The notes under the pieces were generated by a model. The model saw only the letters and a list, made by a program, of their open reading frames with translations, was not told where the DNA came from and did no database searches. The position numbers were made by a program, and so were the translations under genes. Shown here piece after piece: positions 52,560 to 60,453 of a DNA stretch of 64,000 bases. Origin of the DNA: Pseudoruegeria sp. HB172150 (GTDB lineage Bacteria > Pseudomonadota > Alphaproteobacteria > Rhodobacterales > Rhodobacteraceae); contig NZ_JAATNG010000003.1 of NCBI RefSeq assembly GCF_013184805.1, forward strand, positions 310,001-374,000, written 5' to 3'. Position 1 is the first letter of the stretch. Each line of letters begins with the position of its first letter.

Positions 52560-52979
52560 TTACTGCTGGATCGATTCCAGGTAGAGCGCCAGCGACAGTA
52601 TTCGGCCGCGTGTCTCCAGCACATCGCTGATGTCACCGGTCATCGGCGTCGATTCATCGGCCAGATTGGCCATGAACACGTCGCCGAAGGTCGGCATCGG
52701 CCCGCCATGGCCGCGCAGCCCCGTCCGCCCGTCGATGATGTGGATCACGTCGAGCATCGGGAATGCGCCTTCATTTCCGGCCGCCAGCGCGGTCAGGTCC
52801 GGGACCTTTTCCGTCAGCAGTTCGGTCAGCGGGCCATCGCCCTTGCCGGCCTCGCCGTGACAGGTTGCGCAATGCTGTGCGTAGAGCGCTGCGCCGTAGC
52901 CGGCATCTTCAGCCTTGGCGGCAGTCGTACCTAACGCGATTCCGAGCATGGCTGTGGCAGCAATGATCCTTGGCTGCAT
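52560..52979 (-). CDS. Small exported c-type cytochrome
   Basis: A 139-residue periplasmic monoheme cytochrome: signal peptide QPRIIAATAMLGIALGTTAAKA, heme motif CATCH (Cys37-His41), methionine-ligand region STPMTGDISDVL or GPMPTFGDVFM. ATG 52979 is preceded by GGAGGAGTAAAGCAA; an upstream in-frame ATG at 53006 is less well placed. It resembles cytochromes that serve as electron donors to dehydrogenases, but no partner enzyme is adjacent. Confidence 0.85.
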   Translation of the reverse strand: MQPRIIAATAMLGIALGTTAAKAEDAGYGAALYAQHCATCHGEAGKGDGPLTELLTEKVPDLTALAAGNEGAFPMLDVIHIIDGRTGLRGHGGPMPTFGDVFMANLADESTPMTGDISDVLETRGRILSLALYLESIQQ

Positions 52980-53088
52980 TTGCTTTACTCCTCCCAACAG
53001 GAACATGCGCGTTTCCGTAGGGGTATGCTGCTGGTGGCGCGGGAGGGTGCGCTTTGACATACATCATTGCGAATATGAAATGCGTGCG

Positions 53089-53712
53089 TTATTCGGCGGG
53101 CGGAGACTGCATCGCGGCCGCTAGGGCCGCGAGTTCTGCGCCGATGCCGTCGCGGGCGATGGCGTCAGCCGCGCGCAGGCGCACTTCTTCGTCCTTATTC
53201 TGGCCGAGTTTCCAAGTGCCGTCGATCTGGCTGACGCGGAACGTGAACGGCACGATCATGCGTAACAGGCGCTGCAGGACGTCTTCGGTCATCTTGGCGC
53301 TTTGCCAGACCGGTTTGGGGGCGAGCTGTATTTCGAATTGCTCCGACAGGCGGTCGAGCATCGGCAGGAGTTCTTCCTGCGGGCGGCGTTCCAGGGTGCC
53401 GCGCAGGTGGACCGCGACGTAGTTCCAGGTCGGGACCTGATCGTCGATGCCGTACCAGTCGGGGGAAACGTAGCTATCGGGGCCCTGTACGGCGATGGCG
53501 GCAGATAGCGTTTCCCTGCAGGCGGTGGCGATGGGGTTGGAGCGGACGAGGTGCAGCTCTGCCTGCGAGCCATCTTCGTTCAGGACGAAGGGAATGTGCG
53601 AGAGCATCGGCGCGGGGTCGCCGTTGACGGCGAGGATGCCGAAGCCGCGGGTGTGCGCGAAGGCGATGTTCTGTGCGTCGTCCGCTTTCCGGAAAATCGG
53701 GTTCGGATGCAT
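53089..53712 (-). CDS. FMN-binding split-barrel protein (PaiB-like)
   Basis: A 207-residue member of the PaiB/negative transcriptional regulator family, now seen mostly as flavin-binding proteins: MHPNPIFRKADDAQNIAFAHTRGFGILAV, PMLSHIPFVLNEDG, SPDWYGIDDQVPTWNYVAVHLRGTLERR and VSQIDGTWKLGQNKDEEVRLRAADAI. In Bacillus PaiB acts with PaiA on sporulation genes; here only the fold can be claimed. It directly abuts the mtaB stop. Confidence 0.87.
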   Translation of the reverse strand: MHPNPIFRKADDAQNIAFAHTRGFGILAVNGDPAPMLSHIPFVLNEDGSQAELHLVRSNPIATACRETLSAAIAVQGPDSYVSPDWYGIDDQVPTWNYVAVHLRGTLERRPQEELLPMLDRLSEQFEIQLAPKPVWQSAKMTEDVLQRLLRMIVPFTFRVSQIDGTWKLGQNKDEEVRLRAADAIARDGIGAELAALAAAMQSPPAE

Positions 53713-54974
53713 CAGGCCGCGATCAGGCGGTTGCCGTCATGGCTAGCGATGCGGGTGCTCACGATCTGTCCCTCGGGCTGCGGTGCGGTGAAGGTGACCT
53801 CGGCGAACTGCGCGGTGCGGCCGAGGGTTGGGCTTTCCATCAGCACGGCATGATCCTGACCTACCTGCGCGGTGAGGTGCTTTGCGACGGCTTCGGTGCC
53901 GGCGGCGCGCAGGCGTGCAGCGCGGTTCTTGATCGCGGTGCCGTGGACCTGCGGCATGCGCGCGGCGGGGGTGCCTGGGCGCGGGGAATAGGGGAAAACG
54001 TGGAGCCAGGTCAGGCCGCAGTCCTCGACGAGTTTCAGAGAGTTCTCGAACATCACTTCGGTCTCGGTCGGGAAACCGGCGATGATGTCGGCGCCGAAGG
54101 TGATGTCGGGGCGTAGTGCGCGCGCCTCTTCGCAGAAACGGATCGCATCGTCGCGGAGGTGGCGGCGCTTCATCCGTTTCAGGATCATGTCGTCGCCGGC
54201 CTGCAGGGAAAGGTGCAGATGCGGCATCAGCCGCGGTTCCTCGGCGATGGCGCGCATCAGGTTCTCGTCCGCCTCGATCGAGTCGATAGAGGAGATGCGC
54301 AGGCGCGGCAGGTCGGGGACCAGTTTCAGGATCCGCATGACGAGATCGCCGAGGCGTGGTTCGCCCGGCAGGTCCTGACCCCAGGAGGTCAGGTCGACGC
54401 CGGTCAGCACCACTTCGTTATAGCCGCGCTCGACCAGCCGCCTGATCTGATCCACGGCGACCCCGGCGGGGACAGAGCGGGAATTGCCGCGGCCGAAGGG
54501 GATGATGCAGAAGGTGCAGCGATGGTCGCAGCCGTTCTGGATCTGGACGTAGGCGCGGGACCGGGTGCCGAAGCCGTCGATCAGGTGGCCGGCGGTTTCC
54601 GTCACCGACATGATGTCGTCGACCTGCACCGGTTCCGTCTGTCCGATCAGGTCGGGGGCGAGGCCGCGCCAGGTGGCGGGCTGCATCTTTTCCGCATTGC
54701 CGATGACATGGTCGACCTCTGCCATGGCGGCGAAGCTGTCGGGGTCGGTCTGCGCGGCGCAGCCGGTGACGATGACGCGGGCCGTCGGATTCTCGCGCCG
54801 GAGGCGGCGGATCTCCTGCCGGGCCTTGCGGACGGCTTCCTGCGTCACGGCGCAGGTATTGACGATGACGGCGTCGCCGACGCCGTGGGCAGCGGCGAGT
54901 TCTTTCATCGCCTCGGTCTCGTAGGCGTTCAGGCGGCAGCCGAGGGTTGTGAATTTGGGGGCGGCGCGGTCCAT
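53712..54974 (-). CDS. mtaB: tRNA (t6A37) methylthiotransferase MtaB
   Basis: A 420-residue radical-SAM enzyme that adds a methylthio group to t6A at position 37 of certain tRNAs. N-terminal UPF0004 domain with cysteines in TLGCRLNAYETEAM, VNTCAVTQEAVRKARQ and VTGCAAQTDP; radical-SAM motif CDHRCTFC in GCDHRCTFCIIPFGRGNSRSVP; C-terminal TRAM domain. ATG 54974 shares its A with the dapF TGA (TGATG), a classic coupling, and the pair forms an operon dapF-mtaB-paiB-like. Confidence 0.94.
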   Translation of the reverse strand: MDRAAPKFTTLGCRLNAYETEAMKELAAAHGVGDAVIVNTCAVTQEAVRKARQEIRRLRRENPTARVIVTGCAAQTDPDSFAAMAEVDHVIGNAEKMQPATWRGLAPDLIGQTEPVQVDDIMSVTETAGHLIDGFGTRSRAYVQIQNGCDHRCTFCIIPFGRGNSRSVPAGVAVDQIRRLVERGYNEVVLTGVDLTSWGQDLPGEPRLGDLVMRILKLVPDLPRLRISSIDSIEADENLMRAIAEEPRLMPHLHLSLQAGDDMILKRMKRRHLRDDAIRFCEEARALRPDITFGADIIAGFPTETEVMFENSLKLVEDCGLTWLHVFPYSPRPGTPAARMPQVHGTAIKNRAARLRAAGTEAVAKHLTAQVGQDHAVLMESPTLGRTAQFAEVTFTAPQPEGQIVSTRIASHDGNRLIAA

Positions 54975-55789
54975 CACACCGTCTCCAGGAAGGCTTCGGT
55001 GAGGTGGCCCGAGAAAACATGGGCGGTGGGGCCGGTCATCCAGACGCCTTCTTCCTCCCAGTCGATATAGATGTCACCGCCGTCGAGGGTGATGGTTACG
55101 CTGTGCCCGGTCAGGCCGCGGCGCACGGCGGCCACGGCGACGGCGCAGGAGGACGAGCCGGAGGCCAGCGTAATGCCAGTGCCGCGCTCCCACACCCGCA
55201 TGCGCAGGTGGTTGGGGCCGATCAGATGGGCGAACTGTACGTTGGTGCGTTCCGGGAAAAGCGGGTGATGCTCCAGTTCGGGGCCGCGCGTGGCGAGGTC
55301 GACAGCCTCGGCATCGTCCACGAAGAAGGTGCAGTGCGGATTGCCCATGCCGGTAGCGACGGGGTCGCCCTCTATCGGCAGCTGCAGGGTGTCGGTTTCC
55401 CGGGCGAGCGGGATGTCGGCCCAGTCCGTGATCGGTGCGCCCATGTTGACGCGAGTCATCCCAGCGCCGGCATCTTCGCAGTCCAGCATGCCGCGCTCGG
55501 TGCGCAGCATCAGCTTGTCGGTGCCGGTTTCCTGCATCAGAAACCGGGCGATGCAGCGGGTGGCGTTGCCGCAGGTGGCCGAGGGCGAGCCGTCGGCGTT
55601 GTAAAAGATCAGGCGCGCGTCGGCGTCGGGATCCGATTCGACGACCGCGAGCTGGTCGAAACCGACCCCGCGATGCCGGTCGCCAAGCCGCTCTGCCAGG
55701 GCTTTGGTCACGATGGGTCCGCCTTCGCGGCGATCTATCACCACGAAGTCGTTGCCCAGCCCGTGCATCTTGTGGAAGGCAAGGCCCAT
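54974..55789 (-). CDS. dapF: Diaminopimelate epimerase
   Basis: A 271-residue PLP-independent epimerase converting LL- to meso-diaminopimelate for lysine and peptidoglycan. Catalytic cysteines are in [20 protein letters not shown] and [16 protein letters not shown]; the N-terminal [13 protein letters not shown] and [19 protein letters not shown] are conserved. ATG 55789 (MGLAFHKM) is preferred over 55810, with GGGCGGAC in front. It lies next to the tRNA-Lys gene on the other strand. Confidence 0.95.
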   Translation of the reverse strand: MGLAFHKMHGLGNDFVVIDRREGGPIVTKALAERLGDRHRGVGFDQLAVVESDPDADARLIFYNADGSPSATCGNATRCIARFLMQETGTDKLMLRTERGMLDCEDAGAGMTRVNMGAPITDWADIPLARETDTLQLPIEGDPVATGMGNPHCTFFVDDAEAVDLATRGPELEHHPLFPERTNVQFAHLIGPNHLRMRVWERGTGITLASGSSSCAVAVAAVRRGLTGHSVTITLDGGDIYIDWEEEGVWMTGPTAHVFSGHLTEAFLETV

Positions 55790-55917
55790 ATGTCCGCCCT
55801 GATCGCGCATGGCGCGGCATATAGACCCCTGTGGATATGGAATCCAGTACCCGTGTTTTTCAGGGCGTTTTTGGCCTTGACCGGGCAGAGCGGTTTACCT
55901 AGGTAGGCGCCTCGAGT

Positions 55918-55993
55918 GGGCCGTTAGCTCAGTTGGTAGAGCAACTGACTTTTAATCAGTGGGTCGCAGGTTCGAATCCTGCACGGCTCACCA
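55918..55993 (+). tRNA. tRNA-Lys (UUU anticodon)
   Basis: A 76-base tRNA including the encoded CCA. The acceptor stem GGGCCGT pairs with ACGGCTC (one G-U), the anticodon arm ACTGA-CTTTTAA-TCAGT presents UUU, and the T arm is GCAGGTTCGAATCCTGC. tRNA-Lys genes are common integration sites; the sequence immediately 3' of this gene changes character to island-like DNA. Confidence 0.98.
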
Positions 55994-56000
55994 CTTTATC

Positions 56001-56038
56001 AAAGCCTTAGGTGGAAGCGGCTAAGCCTTTCGCTTTTC
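56001..56038 (+). terminator. Possible terminator of the tRNA-Lys gene
   Basis: AAAGCCTTAG, ten-base loop, CTAAGCCTTT (one C-C mismatch in a 10-bp stem), followed by CGCTTTTC. It sits eight bases after the tRNA. It could alternatively belong to an integrase core site. Confidence 0.4.
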
Positions 56039-56039
56039 T

Positions 56040-56061
56040 TGGCTACCACATGGCTACCACA
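56040..56061. repeat. Tandem 11-bp direct repeat next to the tRNA gene
   Basis: TGGCTACCACA occurs twice in tandem with no spacer. Short direct repeats close to a tRNA attachment site are typical arm-type binding sites for tyrosine recombinases or excision factors. They might also be the remains of a coding sequence. Confidence 0.5.
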
Positions 56062-56749
56062 GCGCCGGTCATGATGGCGAGCCATTGAAGGCCGCTTCCA
56101 GTCCATTCGCCTGCCATTCGCGCGGGCGTGGCGAGGGCCCTGTCGCGTGAAATTTCCACCTGTCCCAATCCCGTGAAACTTGAGATGGCATCCTGCGCGC
56201 CAGGCATCGAAATCCGAAGCTACAGAAATCGCTGTTACTTCTGTTACCTTGTTACCACTCTATGTAACTTATTGAATTTGCGTAACTTAATCGGGCCAAA
56301 ATGGTAACAAAACCGGTAACAGAGCTGGGCAACTCTGTTACCAGTAAGCCGCTGAAATCCATTGATAATCAACTTATGACCACGGCCGTTGAGGGTCATT
56401 TCCCCTCCAATGAGTGATGTGATGTTGCCCCAGAAATCAGATCCCACTGAATGCTTTGGTCGCTTGAACCCGGTGCCCAGGCAAGCACGACGCACACGCT
56501 GTAGTTGCTAGGGATTGGGGCGCAACCGTTGCAACCGGCTAAATAGTTGCACCCCTCCAGAAAATGGCAGTCGAAAAATCGATATGCTCAGCGCGACCGT
56601 ATACGCCCATCTCTCAGAAGGACCCGCGATCTATCGCACCAGACCCCGGTTCCAATCCGATCGGCACGCGCCGCCGGCTTCTCTCTGTTCGAGGCCTCGG
56701 GTTGAGTGTGTTGGACGCGACCCCGATTGGCGCGACCCCCTCCTGAGGA
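56062..56749. other. Non-coding stretch of the island between tRNA-Lys and the helicase module
   Basis: About 690 bases with no convincing gene; frames at 56244-56495 (minus) and 56515-56826 (plus) have no recognisable features and overlap repeats. The content is the repeat clusters described separately. I find no second copy of the tRNA 3' end here. Confidence 0.5.
56230..56345. repeat. Iteron-like GTTAC/GTAAC cluster with hairpin; candidate replication origin
   Basis: Eight copies of GTTAC or its complement lie in 108 bases (starting at 56234, 56243, 56251, 56264, 56282, 56304, 56316 and 56337). The last two form a perfect inverted repeat GGTAACAGAG-N8-CTCTGTTACC (56315-56342). The surrounding DNA is AT-rich for this genome. 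It lies just downstream (3') of the primase-helicase genes, where origins of phage satellites are often found. A second cluster, five GTTGC/GCAAC motifs, lies at 56504-56550. Confidence 0.5.
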
Positions 56750-56950
56750 CTAGGGGCGCGGGGAGTGCTTTTCGAACGCTTCGCGTTCGGCCTCTTTGCG
56801 GCTCAGTCCGCCTTCGTACTGCATGATCGCTGCACGCTCTTCGGCGAGGTCAAGCGCCAGATCTTGTTCTGTCTGGCGCAACCGATCAGGCAAGTATCGG
56901 AGGCGCTCCCAGTCCGGCGTTCCGCGCCGATTACGCATCTCCGTCTCCAT
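56750..56950 (-). CDS. Small island protein, downstream partner of the DUF927 gene
   Basis: A 66-residue, very charged protein (ERLRYLPDRLRQTEQDLALDLAEERAAIMQYEGGLSRKEAEREAFEKHSP). The segment ERAAIMQYEGGLSRKEAE resembles a short motif seen in small proteins of integrative elements. It overlaps the helicase gene stop by 20 bases, or by 8 if ATG 56938 (MRNRRG) is used, so it is probably translated from the same message. Function is unknown. Confidence 0.55.
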   Translation of the reverse strand: METEMRNRRGTPDWERLRYLPDRLRQTEQDLALDLAEERAAIMQYEGGLSRKEAEREAFEKHSPRP

Positions 56951-58760
56951 CCGCCATCACGGCCGTGAAGTTCAGCTCGTAGAGCCGCTTCGTGGTCTTT
57001 TCGCTTGGGACCTTGAAGCCCTTGTTCAATGCGGATTTGGTCTCACCCTTCTCTTCGACGTCCTGCCGGACGATCACGCCGATCTCGGCAAGCCCTTCGA
57101 GGACTGAGCGCCGATCGAGACCGTTGAGCAGTTCGCTTATTCCCGACGCGTGAAGATAATAGACCGGCGGACGATCGGGCTGATCGTCGTCCTCACGCCG
57201 CACGTAACCCAGAGTGTTCATGCGGAGGACAGTACGCGGATCCCGTTGCCAGGGTAGGAACCTGCTATGGCCGTCGACTTCAATAGCGCGCCGGATTCGA
57301 AGACGGGCGTCCGATACCTCGCTTGACCCGAGCCCCCCCCGCTCGGCAATCCAATCGTTAAAGCACCGGTGCACTGCGCTGAGCGCTTCCCCCTCTTCCC
57401 ATCCCGTGATTCCGAGACCTGTGGCCAATTCCCCCGCGGCCGCGACAAGTGCGAAGCGGTCCGCGACGCGGCTGACTTGTCCGGCCGCGTCGGCAGGGAG
57501 AATACTGCGCTTATATTCGTGGCGCATCTTCGCGAGCTCTTCCCTTGCTTTCGGGAGGTCCGAAACAACGGAGGCGATCAGGGCGCGCGCGGCGGTGCCG
57601 TAGCACCGCGTAGAAGCGGCCTTTAGTTCCTGGGCAAAGGCACCCGGGTCAGATGCACCGTGCAGCTGCTCGAAAAGCCCCAACCCCGCGCCGGCGTCCG
57701 CACGAAGATCAATGACCCTAACTTCCATGCCGGCCGCAATCCTTGCTCCGCTTTCGCTGATCTTGTCCGAGAGGCCCATCTCGCCACTTGATAGAAACAG
57801 GAGTCGCCACTCGTGGCTTTTCCTCGCTTGCCCTTCGCGTCCAGCGCGTGCTTTGCCGACCCCGTTGGCAAGCATATAAGCGGCGGCACCGGCCGATTTC
57901 GACTCGATCTGGGATATCTCGTCCAGGCACAGAAGTGCGTCGTCATGGGTCGCACACAATGCCTCAAGGGCGTTGTCTGTGGTCCGCCAGCTCTGGACAT
58001 ATCCACGGGCACCACCTCCGCCCCAGACCGACCCTGCAACCGTCAGCGTAGTTGACTTGCCTGACGACGACCCGCCTCGAAAGTGGAAGCCGCCACCTTC
58101 ATCGGCGGTCAGGTTTAGCAATGGGGCAGCGAAGCCGGCCGATACAGCGAGCACCAGGCGGGAATTGCCTGCGGCCTTGGACGAAACTTGCTCGCGCCAC
58201 TCTTCCAATGTCCCCGCCGTGTTGAGCGAGTGGTCAAGTCTGTCAGTGCTCTGCAAGATGACCCGTTCTGGGTTGCTCTCGGCCGACAGCGTTTCATCTG
58301 GAAGAACGAAGGATCTGTCGTGCCAGCCGATTGAGGAGACGCAACGAACGCGTTCTAGTGGTTCCGCTGTGAGGATGTACTCTATCACCCATTGGCGCCA
58401 CTTGCGTCCGACAGTCGGGACCGGTTCCATGCCAAGCCGGAGGAGCTCAGCAAAAATCGCTTCACCGCTGCTGGCTAGCAGCGCGGCCGGCATGGCCCAA
58501 ACATGGCTTCGACCATCGCAATCGATGACCTCGAGGAGGCGCCCATGGTCCTCGCCATCCGCATTGCGGGTGCGGGCAAGGATGTTCACTTCGGAGACAA
58601 ATGCCACCCAACGCTTGCTCGAACTCTCGTCTTCGAGTTCTCGCCAAACCTGTCCGTATTCAACTTTGAACCGACCGTGTTTCGTCCGCCGCTTTGATTT
58701 GGCTTTCGCTTCGGCTGTCGCCTCTTCGACCATCTCCGCGATCTTTTTGGAACTGCTCAT
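56931..58760 (-). CDS. DUF927-domain helicase/ATPase of the replication module
   Basis: A 609-residue protein of the DUF927 family, which accompanies primases in phages, satellites and integrative elements. Residues ~120-400 form the DUF927 region: SIGWHDRSFVLPDE, then Walker A FRGGSSSGKSTTLTVAGSVWGG, Walker B-like ALLCLDEISQIESKSAGAAAYMLANG and EWRLLFLSSGEMGLSDKI. The C-terminal ~200 residues are winged-helix-like (GYVRREDDDQPDRPPVYYLH). The likely role is DNA unwinding at the element's origin. The first 101 bases (74 if ATG 58733 is used) overlap the primase gene in another frame, an unusually long overlap. Confidence 0.85.
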   Translation of the reverse strand: MSSSKKIAEMVEEATAEAKAKSKRRTKHGRFKVEYGQVWRELEDESSSKRWVAFVSEVNILARTRNADGEDHGRLLEVIDCDGRSHVWAMPAALLASSGEAIFAELLRLGMEPVPTVGRKWRQWVIEYILTAEPLERVRCVSSIGWHDRSFVLPDETLSAESNPERVILQSTDRLDHSLNTAGTLEEWREQVSSKAAGNSRLVLAVSAGFAAPLLNLTADEGGGFHFRGGSSSGKSTTLTVAGSVWGGGGARGYVQSWRTTDNALEALCATHDDALLCLDEISQIESKSAGAAAYMLANGVGKARAGREGQARKSHEWRLLFLSSGEMGLSDKISESGARIAAGMEVRVIDLRADAGAGLGLFEQLHGASDPGAFAQELKAASTRCYGTAARALIASVVSDLPKAREELAKMRHEYKRSILPADAAGQVSRVADRFALVAAAGELATGLGITGWEEGEALSAVHRCFNDWIAERGGLGSSEVSDARLRIRRAIEVDGHSRFLPWQRDPRTVLRMNTLGYVRREDDDQPDRPPVYYLHASGISELLNGLDRRSVLEGLAEIGVIVRQDVEEKGETKSALNKGFKVPSEKTTKRLYELNFTAVMADGDGDA

Positions 58761-59655
58761 CGTCGCCCCTTAGTAGGTCATTGAAATCGGTGCCTGGCTC
58801 GTGAGGCTGGATGATCGAGACGGCCCGACCTTCGGCTTCAAAGTGTTCGCCAGCGCTTTGCGCCGCTGCCATGCCTGCGTCATCATGGTCGGCCGCAATG
58901 ATCACCACCTCGGCCACCGGTGGTGGCGGGAGTACAAGAGCCTTCAGCCCCGAGGTCGACAGGGTTGCCCAGACCGTCATGCGTGAAGCCAGGGAAATCG
59001 ACAGCGAGGTTTCGATGCCTTCAGCCAAAGCGATCACCGGTGCATTCGGTCCAAACCGCACCGCACCACCCGACGAGGGCCCAAGCATCATTTTAGCGGG
59101 TTTCACGTCGGCCTTTCCCGAGCCGTCATCGCGCAGGAAGGTCCGGTGGATCCCGAGCGCCTCACCATTCGAGCCTCGGATCTGCGCGAGCATCGCGGGC
59201 AAATGACGGCCACTCAGGCCGTGCAGGGCGCTTGGGTGAAACCGAAGCGTTCTGTTCATTTTCCCAAATTTGAGACCCACAATCCCACGGCTTTCGAGAT
59301 AGGTTTGCGCGATCGTTCCGCCGCAGCTAATACCGGCCTCGAAGAGCTCGTGTGAGGCGCGCAGACGAGTGGCATGACGCTTCCGCTCAGCCTCCCGCTT
59401 CCGCCGCTGTTCCGCCGGGTCAAATCGTTCCTGATTGCCCGTTCTCTTTTCGGCAATACCGCGGCGCTGCAGTTCGGCCAGCGCGTCACAGCCCCGCTTG
59501 TGGCAATGGACCAACAATCGGCCCTGGCTATCGGTCAGTGAGAGTGCCCGCTGATCCTGCCGACCCTCCGGCTGACAAACCGGGCAAGGTGCCGATCCCG
59601 AACCTCCACGCCAAACTCCGCCGAGAGCACGGGTAATGCGCTCCGCTTCGCTCAT
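58660..59655 (-). CDS. Toprim-domain primase of the mobile element
   Basis: A 331-residue DNA primase-like protein. N-terminal zinc finger: CPVCQPEGRQDQRALSL and LLVHCHKRGC (CHC2-like). Central region DUF7146-like (TYLESRGIVGL; LRFHPSALHGLSGRHLPAMLAQI). C-terminal Toprim: VIALAEGIETSLSISLAS (Glu), VIIAADHDDAGMAAAQ (DxD) and EPGTDFNDLLRG. It starts 32 bases after the AlpA-like gene. Such primase-DUF927 pairs define the replication modules of satellites and integrative elements. The C-terminal tail, which overlaps the next gene, is low-complexity and charged. Confidence 0.87.
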   Translation of the reverse strand: MSEAERITRALGGVWRGGSGSAPCPVCQPEGRQDQRALSLTDSQGRLLVHCHKRGCDALAELQRRGIAEKRTGNQERFDPAEQRRKREAERKRHATRLRASHELFEAGISCGGTIAQTYLESRGIVGLKFGKMNRTLRFHPSALHGLSGRHLPAMLAQIRGSNGEALGIHRTFLRDDGSGKADVKPAKMMLGPSSGGAVRFGPNAPVIALAEGIETSLSISLASRMTVWATLSTSGLKALVLPPPPVAEVVIIAADHDDAGMAAAQSAGEHFEAEGRAVSIIQPHEPGTDFNDLLRGDDEQFQKDRGDGRRGDSRSESQIKAADETRSVQS

Positions 59656-59686
59656 TGCTTTGCCCTTCGAGCTTGAACAGGGTCAC

Positions 59687-59911
59687 TCATTCGGGGAGAT
59701 CCTGCGAAGTCGATAGAACCCGGTGACTTTCGATCCATTCACGAAGATCGCAGACCTTGTACTTTACTGAGCGATTGAGCCGGATCATGGGAGGCCCATC
59801 GCCACGCACGGCAGATATTTCAAGAAAGCGTCGGGAAATGCCAAAGTGATCCTCAACCTCAGTCCGAGTCAGAAGCCGATCCGCCGAGAGAACCGCGTTT
59901 GCCTGTGTCAT
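59687..59911 (-). CDS. AlpA-like helix-turn-helix regulator/excisionase
   Basis: A 74-residue MerR-like HTH_17 protein: LLTRTEVEDHFGISRRFLEISAVRGDGPPMIRLNRSVKYKVCDLREWIESHRV. AlpA-type proteins regulate the integrase of mobile elements or act as excisionases. It opens the replication module; the ribosome-binding site is AAAGGATGAC. Its usual neighbour, an integrase, is not found on either side within this window. Confidence 0.82.
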   Translation of the reverse strand: MTQANAVLSADRLLTRTEVEDHFGISRRFLEISAVRGDGPPMIRLNRSVKYKVCDLREWIESHRVLSTSQDLPE

Positions 59912-60012
59912 GTTTTGTCATCCTTTTGCGGTGAAACGCGCATTGATGCTTCCCGCATAGACGGCTGACCGGTTGCAGTCGCTTCCGATTAATCCTGAGA
60001 TTTCGCCGAACC

Positions 60013-60052
60013 GGCGTTGCACCGCCTGCGAGATTGCAGGTGACGCAACGCC
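60013..60052. terminator. Long nested hairpin upstream of the AlpA-like gene
   Basis: GGCGTTGC (60013-60020) pairs with GCAACGCC (60045-60052) around a second stem CCTGC/GCAGG with a six-base loop. It lies between the stop of the small exported protein and the AlpA-like start. No T-run follows, so it may be a Rho-independent-like 3' end, an RNA control element or a recombination site. Confidence 0.4.
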
Positions 60053-60070
60053 AATCCCGCCGAGAAAAAT

Positions 60071-60451
60071 TCAGGTTCCGCCGAGCGCATTCAGCGCCGA
60101 GGCAAGTGCCTCTTCGTGTCCGGCGTACGTGAATTCGCCTGCCGACTCTTCTAGTATGTAGCCGATTTGAGCTGCGGCACCCTTGATCGTTCGGGCCGGG
60201 GTTCGTTTGAGTTCATTTTCGAGGAAAGTCAGACGACTCCAAATCTTGTCACTCTCCGGAGTTGGATGTCCGGTCAGGCCGATCGCGTCATTGTAGCGCA
60301 TGCGCGTGTCACGCCATTCCGCGAGCCATTCGCTGTGGGGATCGCTGACCGCCATCGCCGGTGTTCTAGCGAATGCAAGGAAAGCGATCGAGGAGTTCAG
60401 CGTAGGGAAAAATGCCAGAAGGGCGCGACGGGTGAAGCTGATTTTTGTCAT
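60071..60451 (-). CDS. Small island protein with a twin-arginine-like signal, copy 1
   Basis: A 126-residue protein: N-terminus KISFTRRALLAFFPTLNSSIAFLAFA (RR plus hydrophobic core), then a helical domain SEWLAEWRDTRMRYNDAIG...ESDKIWSRLTFLENELKRTPARTIKGAAAQIGYILEES. I recall small proteins of this design in alphaproteobacterial prophages and integrative elements, function unknown. ATG 60451 is used; the TTG at 60457 overlaps the stop of the next gene. It is coupled with a protein of the same design. Confidence 0.6.
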   Translation of the reverse strand: MTKISFTRRALLAFFPTLNSSIAFLAFARTPAMAVSDPHSEWLAEWRDTRMRYNDAIGLTGHPTPESDKIWSRLTFLENELKRTPARTIKGAAAQIGYILEESAGEFTYAGHEEALASALNALGGT

Positions 60452-60453
60452 AG

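Noticed and set aside
56244-56495. 83-codon minus-strand frame in the island
   Set aside because: Overlaps the GTTAC repeat cluster and hairpin; the predicted product has no features.
56515-56826. 103-codon plus-strand frame in the island
   Set aside because: Overlaps the end of the 66-residue minus-strand protein and the second repeat cluster; no recognisable motif.
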